Of a stretch of DNA of 64,000 nucleotides, positions 45,598 through 54,217 are shown one piece after another. The stretch is from NCBI GenBank assembly GCA_041743085.1, contig JBGTNL010000039.1, positions 1 through 64,000 on the forward strand, in the 5' to 3' direction. The position numbers were made by a program, and so were the translations under genes. The stretch's first letter is position 1. Each line of letters starts with the position of its first letter. The stretch comes from JAFMPW01 sp041743085. Lineage in GTDB: Bacteria; Bacteroidota; Bacteroidia; Flavobacteriales; Flavobacteriaceae. The notes under the pieces were generated by a model. The model did not search any database, had not been told where the DNA came from, and worked only from the letters and a program-made list of their open reading frames with translations.

Positions 45598-46481
45598 GTA
45601 TCACGGCGTTTTTGTGCTTTCGTATTCTAAATATAAGAAAGGTATATCAAAACGATTTAAATCGATTCAAATTTAATTGATTGGTAGATAGCATAGAAAA
45701 GGGTAAGTGACGAGATGGATAGGATTTCGAAAAAGCTACGAGATCATCTAATTACGGATTGATTAACTTTAATTGTAAGCTACCCCCGTTTAGAACTGCT
45801 TACTTGTCTAATTTAAAACGAAGATTTCATGATACTCCAGGTTTGAATTTTGCGGATTAGTCGTTTGTAATTTCATTAAGGCTATGAATAAATTCTTTCA
45901 ATTTATTTGGAAAAATATGCTTTTAATAATCAAAAAATTGTACTTTGATGTCTGAATACTATCTATATAAGGCCTTATCCAACTAAGTAATAATTACTTC
46001 CCCCAAAAAACGTGTTTTAAATCCCTTTAGCAATATGTCTTTAAAGGTTGCCGCGTTTAAGCATTTCGAAAATTCCCCATTTTAATAGTGCCCCGGTAAT
46101 AAACCGATTTTCCCCCAGTAGACAATAGAATAGCAGTATTAGTAATTGCTAAACGACGCTATTTGAACCTTAACAGGCTCAAATTTTTATACCCATTAAC
46201 TACTTTTCCCATAATGGCTACCACCTGACATATCTTCAACAAACCTTGAAGCAACCAAGAAGAAATTCATATTAACGAGAAAACGCTGTTATCAGGTATT
46301 ATTTTATATAACCTAATTCTCAAACATAGGAAGAAACTATTAGCAATCTTTCGAAAGGACGTCATGAATTATAATGCTATCAACTTAAAATATCCAATTA
46401 AATTTTTAACATATAATTATATGTCTTTAAGTCTTTCTTAATCAAGGACTTTTAGAAAATAATATCCAATCCACATTTATT
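45598..46481. other. AT-rich region upstream of the VHL-repeat gene
   Basis: No gene is recognised over almost 900 bp on either strand. It has low GC content and no clear promoter consensus close to the start at 46482. Confidence 0.5.
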
Positions 46482-49470
46482 ATGTCAACAAAAATAATTT
46501 TTGAAAACAAAACCTTCCTAACTGTAGAAATTTTTCGGATTACCAAAGAGAACAAAGAGCAGCACAATGCCACTCTTTTACCATTCCAATCGTATACCCA
46601 ACAAACCTCTGTTGATCATAAGTGGGTAGTTCGGGATAAACACAGTAAGGAAATGGTGAGTGAGACTGCTGGCCAGAAAGACCCACAAATCTTCACGGTA
46701 TCAACAGAGCAAATCAGGTCGAAAAACTCAACTAATACTATTGGAGTACTTTTTAAAAATAACACAATTTATAAGGCAGATGTTTATTGGGTGGATTATG
46801 AGGGAAAGGAGGTCAGGTATGGACAACTTGAACCCGGACAATCTTATCTTCAATCAACTTTTTCGACCCACCCCTGGAGAATCAGAGAACCACAATCCAA
46901 GGCCGAGTTAGGGCTATTCATACCGTCTGATGAAGTTCAGCAAACCTATGATATAGAATTCAAATCGACCATGGGAGAGAAGAAGACAATTATGAACTTT
47001 GTCAACAAAAGTAACCTAGAACTGAACCTGGATTGGGTTGATTATTCCGGGAAAAGAATAAACTATGGAAAAATCAAGCCCTACTCTACTTTCACACAGA
47101 GCACTTACGCCACGCACCCATGGATACTGGCTGATCAGTACAGTGGTCGAATAGTAAATATTTCAACATCCTGCAGCACTAATCAACAAGTGAGTTTTCT
47201 GAATAAATCTTTATATTCTTTCGACAAAACAAAGGCAGTAACTGTAGAATTTATAAATGAAACCCCAATGGCTGTGACTGTCTATTGGGTAGATCATCTC
47301 GGAAAAAATAAAAAGTATGCAAGCCTTCGTCCAGGAGATACTTATAATCAATCGACTTTTGCTCAACATCCCTGGCAAATACGGGAATCGAACTCAGGCA
47401 AAATAATCGATGTCTTTATCCCTAATACTACTGTCAAACAAACACATGTGATCAAGGTAGCCAGTATAGAGAGCAAAATGGCAACTAGTATTAAGTTTAT
47501 AAACAAAAGCAACCTTGAATTAGCAATAGAATGGATGGATTTTAAAGGAGAGCCACGATTTTATAAAGTACTGAATCGTGGTGAGTCCTATAACCAGCAA
47601 ACCTTTGCTACGCATCCCTGGATTATCCGCGATAGGCATAGCGGTATTGTAGTAGATACCATCAGGGCCACCAATAAGGCACAACGGATGACTTTTAGTG
47701 GCAGAAAAATTAAATCCTTAGGTGGTGTCAATCCCACAAATGTCCGTTTTGTAAATGCCATTCCTTATGAAATTGATCTTTACTGGATTAATTACAAAGG
47801 CAAAGAGAAATTTTACAAAAGCTTAAAAACCGGAGAAGCATATACCCAGGGTACTTTTGCGACACATCCCTGGAGAGCAAAACTCAAAGGAAATCAAAAA
47901 GAGGTTGACCTCTTTATACCGAACGGAAAACCAAATCAGGAATGTCATTTCGCCCTTAAATCTTATAAAGGTAAGGAAGTAACAAGTACTTCATTTTACA
48001 ATCATACCAATCTTCCTATTGATGCCTTCTGGGTAGATGATAAAAAGAAAAAGCACTTTTTTAGCAAAATTGCACCAAAGGACACCTTTAATCAAAAATC
48101 TTATGAAGGCAGTAAATGGTATTTCGAAGATCAATACAGTGATCTTGAAATCGCAACAATAGCTATTGGAAAAGATAAACAATATAAGATTACAGGTAAT
48201 GGTTTGAAGTCCTCAGGAACTAATGATTCCGTTCATGTGAATTTTCATAACGGAAGTCCATTTACACTGGATATTTACTGGATCAACTTTGAAGGGGAAG
48301 AAGTCAAATATAACACCCTGGCTCCTGGCACATCTTATAATCAGCAAACCTATGCTCAACATGCCTGGATAGCTCGTGACTATTTCTCCGGTAAAACGGT
48401 GTGCCTGTTTATCCCGAATAAAACACATGATCAACAAGCTAACTTCGTTTTAAAATCATGGAATAGCAGGAAAGCCACTACGATTTCATTTCAAAATGAT
48501 ACCATGCTCACCACGGATATTTATTGGTTGGATTATCAGGGCAAAGAACAGCATTATAAAACACTAAAGCCGGGCGGGTCTTTTTCATTAAAAACTTACC
48601 TGACTCATCCTTGGATTGTAAAAGATCAACAAAGTAAGCAAATAATTGAAACAACTTTCGGTCAGCAGGAAAAACATAAAGTTGTTATTAATGACCGGGA
48701 TTTAATATCAAAAGAAAGTGTAAAGGCGGTCAATCTTACCTTTGAAAACCATCTCCCCTTTACCGTTGATATTTACTGGCTGGATTATAAAGGCATAGAA
48801 AAACTTGTCAGGACCTTACGATCTGGCGAGGGATTTACAGAACAAACTTATGTTACCCACACCTGGAGGGTCCGAGACCATCAATCACAGGATGAAATAA
48901 TGCTCTATCTGCCCAATCTAAACTCAAATCAAAAACTTGACATAAACCTTAGCTCTATCCACAGTGAAGTTCCGACAGAGATAGAATTTATTAATTATTC
49001 TCCACTTAAAGTAGATCTTTGTTGGTTCGATTATGAGGGTAAAGAAGTGAAGTATGCTACTGTGGATCCAAGAGAATCCTACATCCAGCAAACCTATATG
49101 ACCCACCCCTGGATCGTCAAGGATCATCATAGCCAGGAAGCAATTGGCTTCACGGTAGCAACACGAAATCATCAATTATTTGAAATCAGTGGAAGCACTT
49201 TTCGTTCCCTTCGAGGTGATAAAAAGGTTAATTTATCCATGCAAAACGGTACTGGATATGTTGTTGATGTATATTGGATAGATTATGGGGGAAAGGAAGT
49301 GAAGTATGGCTCCCTCACTCAGGGCCATAATTTCAGTGTGAGTACTTTTACATCTCATCCTTGGCGAATCAGAGAACAATCTTCACAGGCAGAAATAGAC
49401 TTCTTTATTACAGGACCTGCCGGCAATCAATCTTATACCATTAAGAACCATCTCATTAGAGCCACCCCCC
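46482..49470 (+). repeat. Tandem array of six two-unit VHL-like repeats (about 250 bp per unit)
   Basis: Each unit carries the phrase YWxDYxGKExxYxxLxPGxSY then QxTYxTHPWxxRD. Units 2, 4, 6, 8, 10 and 12 share one ending and units 1, 3, 5, 7, 9 and 11 the other, so the repeating block is about 164 residues (about 490 bp). Units 1 and 7 are the most diverged. Confidence 0.8.
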
Positions 49471-52400
49471 GTACCGACGGGAAACTTTGGTCAGGTGAAG
49501 TCGCGCTTTATGAACACAATGAATACCAAGGCCGGGTATGGATTGTTCATGATGATTTACCTGATTTCACTAAAATCTTTCAATTAAATGACCAGATCTC
49601 CTCGGTACGACTGGGCCCAGGTACAGCTGCCACCATTTTTACTGATGTCGGTTTTAAAGGTACAAATGATGTATTTCACATGGACACACCGGGTTTAACC
49701 AGTACGGATGTGGGAGACAATAGTATCTCATCAGTCCAAATCAATACCATAGCCATTGAGGCGGTATCAGGTATTAGCAGCACCTCCAGGCTTAGCCAGG
49801 ATTTCCATATGGTAAATGGTGAGGCTATTCCTTTTAATGTCTATCGTAGCATTATCTCTTTTCCTCCAATGGTATCCCAAGTTGATATTTGGGCCACGGA
49901 AGAGTTGATCTTTACGGCAGAAGATCAAACTTATACTGTTGATCCGGTCAAACCCACCAGGCTGAATATAGATGTAACCGGAAAATTGGTTCTCCTGATA
50001 AATCCGGATAAGCTGGGTAATGCCGCTTTAATGATACGAACCAACACAATGGGCAAACGCGAACGATTCTTTGTTTTCCCCGATGCAGATGTCAATACCA
50101 AACTTGCAACGATGGATAGCGGGACCCTGTGGAATAACAAAACCAAATTGGGTATCGATTCTAAATTTTCAAAAGCAGATGTCGATAATGTACAAACAGC
50201 CCTGCAAAACCTTAGTCGAACCATTCCTGCTGTTCACAATAAAGGATCTCAAGGGCAAACCAAGGATCTCTACATAGTGTCGGAGACCATGGATTATAAT
50301 GCCTGGGAACTGAACCTTGGTGCAGACGACCGAAGTGGTGATGCTATATTCCGACCGGTCGACCCCCAAACATTAAAGCAAATTAACGATAAAGCGGTGA
50401 TGATCGATGACAAACTTGGGCAGGGGTTTCTCGGCTCCATAACAGGTGGCGCGACATCATTTATTGTAGAAACGGTTTCCAGAGGTGCCAAAGAAGGGGT
50501 GAAAGTTGGTGGTCAGATTATTGAAGATACTGGTCAGGTGGTTGTAGATACAGGCAATGCGGTCATAAAACAGACGGTCAATGCGGGTAACGCAATTGCA
50601 GAAACGGGAAAAACCGCCTGGAATAAAACGGAGGACATGGCAGAAGAGATCATCAAAGAAACAGGTGAAACTTTTGATGACATTGGTGACGCTGTAACTG
50701 ACGCTGTCGGCGAGGTAGTTGATTTTGCTGAGGATTTAGGTGAAGGAATTGCGGAGATCGGGGAAACGGTTATTAGAGCTACGATTCAGATCGGGGAAGA
50801 GTTTGTACAAATCATCATCGATACAGTGGAAAAGATTGGGGAATTTACGATGGTCGTGATCGAAGCCATAGGCTCAGCCTGGGACAAGTTTGTAGAATTC
50901 TTAAAGGATGTTTTCTTCTGGACAGATATTCTGGAAACACATGATTATATCCTTAAAGGCCTTAATAATTCAATCGATGGCCTTCAAGATCTAATGGAAT
51001 TATTGAAAAAAGAGATCCAAAGCCATCTTAAATATGCTAAAAATGAGGTTGTCAGAAGCATAGATGCTATGATTGAAGAAATGGGCAATTCTGATGCGGC
51101 CAGTGGTGTTGAGGCAGATGTAAATGAATTGGGTGAAGCAATGGACAAACTCAATTGGATTATTTCCAAAGTTTTTGGTGGTTTTGGTAAATTTTCTTCC
51201 TTATTAGAAAATGATGATAACCCTAGATCTGTAGATCCATTAATTCAAGAAGCAATTGACAAAATCGCTCCGGATAAAATGAAGAAGCTCCATGATTTGA
51301 CCGATTCTTTTGTGGTAGAATTAGAAAAAGTGCTTACTGAAGATAGTTCGGTTATTCTAAATTCTTTTATTGACAGTTTTGAATATTTGTTTGCTGCATT
51401 GAAAGATCCTCATAATGTTAAGGATTATCTCGTCAGCGCATTGCTTTCACTGGCCAAAGCAATTGCTTTGGTTGGATTTAATATTCTTGATTTTGTAATT
51501 ATTATGCTTTTCGATCTCATCATCTTGGCGATTGAACTATTCCAGCTTGTTATTAACAAGAACCTGAATATTCCTTTCATATCAGGTTTGTACACGTTTA
51601 TTACGGCAGGCCGTGATCTTACGCCATTGAGTTTGATGTCCTTAATCATTGCTATCCCGACCACCATTTTGAGCAAAATTATGTTCGGTGGCAAACCGTT
51701 TAACAAGACCCTCGCCATGGCTCAAGGTTATAATGTTATGACTTCAAAAGAAGCACAGGCTATGGCACAAGGATATGCTTGCGTTCATATAATACTTGGA
51801 GTTATTGACACCATTTCTGATTTTAATACTGCGAGGCCAATACTAAAGGTTTCTCCCAACGATATGGTAGAAATAATAAATGGCGAAGTACATAACCTTC
51901 CTTCTGCTCAGGGTCCGGGCAGTCTACGTTCAATGAGTAAAATGGAAATTGTCTTAAGCCTGTTCACAAATGGACTCACATTGGCAGGCCAATTATTAGG
52001 CCCTCCTACAGTTATGGTCAATGAACATTCAGGTTTAGATATAAGCCAGGGTTTAAAAGCCAAAAAATCATCTACCATTTATTGGTCTCATGTAATTTGG
52101 ATATATCAGTGGGGTTATTTGGGGATTGGTTTATTAGATTTTATCTCTACCTACCGTCAATGGGACTTGGGTTATTTTATTCCTACCTTTACGACCATAT
52201 ATGGTGGCGTTCACTTAGGATTAATGGCTCGTTTAGTCCATGCAGATTCAGAGGAAACAAAGGAAAAAACAAACAAACCTGGAATTGAGAGTCATGAACA
52301 TCGTCGGCGAGGAACATCATGGTTATTTGATACCTTCCCACCTTTTGGTAAGATAGGATCTATTCGCGAATTAAATGAAAAGGCTAAATATATACCTTTA

Positions 52401-52484
52401 GCAGTAAATTCAGCACTCAATGTAGTTGGTCACTATGGAGAAGCTATTGCTTATTTGGACCGCGCAATAGATAAAGATGTTTAA
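46482..52484 (+). CDS. Giant protein with twelve VHL-beta-like repeats, crystallin domain and hydrophobic C terminus
   Basis: The 2000-residue protein has no signal peptide. Residues 1-1000 are twelve tandem units of about 83 residues resembling the beta domain of the von Hippel-Lindau protein: VLFKNNTIYKADVYWVDYEG, then YGQLEPGQSYLQSTFSTHPW and RIREPQSKAEL. They alternate in two types, one ending LFIPN...NQ, the other TxxxxxNxxQ with a SLxG linker. Residues about 1005-1091 form a beta/gamma-crystallin-like domain (VALYEHNEYQGRVWIVHDDL, DNSISSVQI). Amphipathic helices follow (1300-1450), then FFWTDILETHDYI, coiled coil and several hydrophobic segments after 1650. This may suggest a membrane-acting protein with a recognition array. 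A subtilase lies 27 bp downstream in the same frame. Confidence 0.8.
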   Translation: MSTKIIFENKTFLTVEIFRITKENKEQHNATLLPFQSYTQQTSVDHKWVVRDKHSKEMVSETAGQKDPQIFTVSTEQIRSKNSTNTIGVLFKNNTIYKADVYWVDYEGKEVRYGQLEPGQSYLQSTFSTHPWRIREPQSKAELGLFIPSDEVQQTYDIEFKSTMGEKKTIMNFVNKSNLELNLDWVDYSGKRINYGKIKPYSTFTQSTYATHPWILADQYSGRIVNISTSCSTNQQVSFLNKSLYSFDKTKAVTVEFINETPMAVTVYWVDHLGKNKKYASLRPGDTYNQSTFAQHPWQIRESNSGKIIDVFIPNTTVKQTHVIKVASIESKMATSIKFINKSNLELAIEWMDFKGEPRFYKVLNRGESYNQQTFATHPWIIRDRHSGIVVDTIRATNKAQRMTFSGRKIKSLGGVNPTNVRFVNAIPYEIDLYWINYKGKEKFYKSLKTGEAYTQGTFATHPWRAKLKGNQKEVDLFIPNGKPNQECHFALKSYKGKEVTSTSFYNHTNLPIDAFWVDDKKKKHFFSKIAPKDTFNQKSYEGSKWYFEDQYSDLEIATIAIGKDKQYKITGNGLKSSGTNDSVHVNFHNGSPFTLDIYWINFEGEEVKYNTLAPGTSYNQQTYAQHAWIARDYFSGKTVCLFIPNKTHDQQANFVLKSWNSRKATTISFQNDTMLTTDIYWLDYQGKEQHYKTLKPGGSFSLKTYLTHPWIVKDQQSKQIIETTFGQQEKHKVVINDRDLISKESVKAVNLTFENHLPFTVDIYWLDYKGIEKLVRTLRSGEGFTEQTYVTHTWRVRDHQSQDEIMLYLPNLNSNQKLDINLSSIHSEVPTEIEFINYSPLKVDLCWFDYEGKEVKYATVDPRESYIQQTYMTHPWIVKDHHSQEAIGFTVATRNHQLFEISGSTFRSLRGDKKVNLSMQNGTGYVVDVYWIDYGGKEVKYGSLTQGHNFSVSTFTSHPWRIREQSSQAEIDFFITGPAGNQSYTIKNHLIRATPRTDGKLWSGEVALYEHNEYQGRVWIVHDDLPDFTKIFQLNDQISSVRLGPGTAATIFTDVGFKGTNDVFHMDTPGLTSTDVGDNSISSVQINTIAIEAVSGISSTSRLSQDFHMVNGEAIPFNVYRSIISFPPMVSQVDIWATEELIFTAEDQTYTVDPVKPTRLNIDVTGKLVLLINPDKLGNAALMIRTNTMGKRERFFVFPDADVNTKLATMDSGTLWNNKTKLGIDSKFSKADVDNVQTALQNLSRTIPAVHNKGSQGQTKDLYIVSETMDYNAWELNLGADDRSGDAIFRPVDPQTLKQINDKAVMIDDKLGQGFLGSITGGATSFIVETVSRGAKEGVKVGGQIIEDTGQVVVDTGNAVIKQTVNAGNAIAETGKTAWNKTEDMAEEIIKETGETFDDIGDAVTDAVGEVVDFAEDLGEGIAEIGETVIRATIQIGEEFVQIIIDTVEKIGEFTMVVIEAIGSAWDKFVEFLKDVFFWTDILETHDYILKGLNNSIDGLQDLMELLKKEIQSHLKYAKNEVVRSIDAMIEEMGNSDAASGVEADVNELGEAMDKLNWIISKVFGGFGKFSSLLENDDNPRSVDPLIQEAIDKIAPDKMKKLHDLTDSFVVELEKVLTEDSSVILNSFIDSFEYLFAALKDPHNVKDYLVSALLSLAKAIALVGFNILDFVIIMLFDLIILAIELFQLVINKNLNIPFISGLYTFITAGRDLTPLSLMSLIIAIPTTILSKIMFGGKPFNKTLAMAQGYNVMTSKEAQAMAQGYACVHIILGVIDTISDFNTARPILKVSPNDMVEIINGEVHNLPSAQGPGSLRSMSKMEIVLSLFTNGLTLAGQLLGPPTVMVNEHSGLDISQGLKAKKSSTIYWSHVIWIYQWGYLGIGLLDFISTYRQWDLGYFIPTFTTIYGGVHLGLMARLVHADSEETKEKTNKPGIESHEHRRRGTSWLFDTFPPFGKIGSIRELNEKAKYIPLAVNSALNVVGHYGEAIAYLDRAIDKDV

Positions 52485-52511
52485 CAGTTCTTTTTTACAA
52501 AATACAAGCTG

Positions 52512-53717
52512 GTGAATTGGGCCATTGAAACTTTAAATATCCCACAGCTGTGGCAAAAGGGCTTACAAGGAGAAGGTATTCGGGTCGGACACCTGGATAG
52601 TGGCATCGATGGAAGGCATATGGCATTCCGCAAGGCACTAAAAGGGTTCAGGTATTTTGACAGGAATGGTTTCCCCATTCCCAAACGAATTCCAATGGAT
52701 GAAAATGGGCATGGCACACATACCGCAGGCATTATTTGTAGCACTTCTCAGGGGGCCTGGATGGGTGGTGTGGCACCAAAAGCCAGTCTGTTCAGTGCTG
52801 CAGTCATTGAAGAGGGGAGTACCCTGGTCAGACTGATCAATGCTTTACAATGGATGATAGAAAATAAGGTCCGCTTGGTCAATATTTCGGTTGGTGTACT
52901 TGGATGGAATCCTATTCTACGCCCGATGATCCGTGAATTATGGAGACACGACATTCTACCTATAGGTGTCATCGGAAATGACGGGGTCGGTCAATTTCGA
53001 GCTCCCGGTTGTTATCCCGAAGTTTTTTGTGTAGGAGCTATTGACCAGAATGGCATAGTACCCAAATTTTCCGGAAGTTTAAATGAGGGTTTGACTTGCT
53101 TAAAACCCGATGTTTTGGCCCCCGGAGTAGCGATCACTTCTGTTCAATCAGGTGATGAGTATGACGATTTTTCAGGAACTTCAAGTGCTGCTGCCTACTG
53201 TAGCGGGGTTGCTGCTTTACTTTTTCAGTCCTGCCCCGGCGCCTCTGCCCGTCAGGTAGCATTTGCTTTGGAAGAAACCGCTCAAAAAATGCCAGAACAA
53301 CAAGCTCATCGAAGCAGGCTCGGATGTATTCAGCCGATGGCAGCATTAGACTATCTTCAGACACATCTTGAAGATCAATGCTCATTTTGGCCAGACCAAC
53401 CTGATCAGAATCTTGAAGAACTTCCATATCACGATCCTGCTATCGAAAAAGCTTTAAAATGGGTAGATGATGATTTTTATCTGGAGGTAATCTTTTACAG
53501 TGCGCTGAATGCAAATTACTCCATAACTGAAATCATAGACAATATCGCTATTCAACTAAAAGAACAACCTCGAAGAGTACGGTATCTGCATCGTGTGGGC
53601 ATCGGTTTTGTCCTGGCTTCAAAACGTTTCATTATTTCATTAAAACAGGATAGGCGTGTTGAGATGATTAGCCATGCGGTCGGAAAGGTGCCTGAATGGA
53701 GCTACCAACTTGGGTAA
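52512..53717 (+). CDS. S8 family serine protease (subtilase)
   Basis: The 401-residue protein has the subtilase triad: Asp in VGHLDSGIDGRH, His in DENGHGTHTAGIIC and Ser in FSGTSSAAAYCSGVAALL. The oxyanion Asn is in IGVIGNDGVG. The first start codon after the previous stop is GTG at 52512. No signal peptide or propeptide is present. The last 110 residues are an uncharacterised helical tail (ALKWVDDDFYLEVIFYSALN). It is in the same frame as the VHL-repeat gene, separated only by one TAA and nine codons, so both are surely one operon. It might process the large protein. Confidence 0.92.
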   Translation: MNWAIETLNIPQLWQKGLQGEGIRVGHLDSGIDGRHMAFRKALKGFRYFDRNGFPIPKRIPMDENGHGTHTAGIICSTSQGAWMGGVAPKASLFSAAVIEEGSTLVRLINALQWMIENKVRLVNISVGVLGWNPILRPMIRELWRHDILPIGVIGNDGVGQFRAPGCYPEVFCVGAIDQNGIVPKFSGSLNEGLTCLKPDVLAPGVAITSVQSGDEYDDFSGTSSAAAYCSGVAALLFQSCPGASARQVAFALEETAQKMPEQQAHRSRLGCIQPMAALDYLQTHLEDQCSFWPDQPDQNLEELPYHDPAIEKALKWVDDDFYLEVIFYSALNANYSITEIIDNIAIQLKEQPRRVRYLHRVGIGFVLASKRFIISLKQDRRVEMISHAVGKVPEWSYQLG

Positions 53718-54124
53718 TATTAAATTGGCAAACTGTTGATAGTTATCCTTTCCTGTGAGTCGAATCAGACCACGACCTCAATATTTCCAGCCATCTCCAC
53801 TTGCTTCGTTCCCATTGCCCATTCTATCGGCGTACACCCGGTTCGCGATTTTTTCCGGTTGAGGGCGTAGGCTTCGGCCATTTGCATAGTCTTGAAATAC
53901 TTGCTAAAAACACTTCGTAAGCCTTGTGCCGAATAGTTGAGATTTTCTTGTGAATAGTTAAGGCCCCCACTTTCATGGGCCAATTGCGCGAGAAAATGTG
54001 CCTTGCGAAGCGGGGTATCGATACCGAAATTGGGTAAAATGGTGTCGATAAGCGATATATACGCTACCGCCTTTGCCCAGTTCATATTGGAGATGGTGAT
54101 TTTCATTTGTTCTGTTGAAATCAT
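53718..54124 (-). pseudogene. GH19 chitinase/lysozyme-like gene, broken
   Basis: The start reads LRKAHFLAQLAHESGGLNYS and QGLRSVFSKYFKT, with the catalytic-glutamate segment of GH19 (AHESGG). A one-base loss near 53861-53866 shifts the frame. The correct frame continues QPEKIANRVYADRMGNGNEA, then meets a TGA (53778-53780), then GRGLIRLTGKDNYQQFANLI, and homology ends at the subtilase gene. With frameshift, nonsense codon and a lost 3' half, it is inactive. It lies just downstream of the STAND gene on the same strand. Confidence 0.85.
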
Positions 54125-54217
54125 GGCTTTTGTTTTAAGGGTTATAAATAAGATGAGCTAAACGTTTCAGTATTATGGGGTTGCTATTTTCTGACTAAAA
54201 AGCTGGTCACGCTTCCC

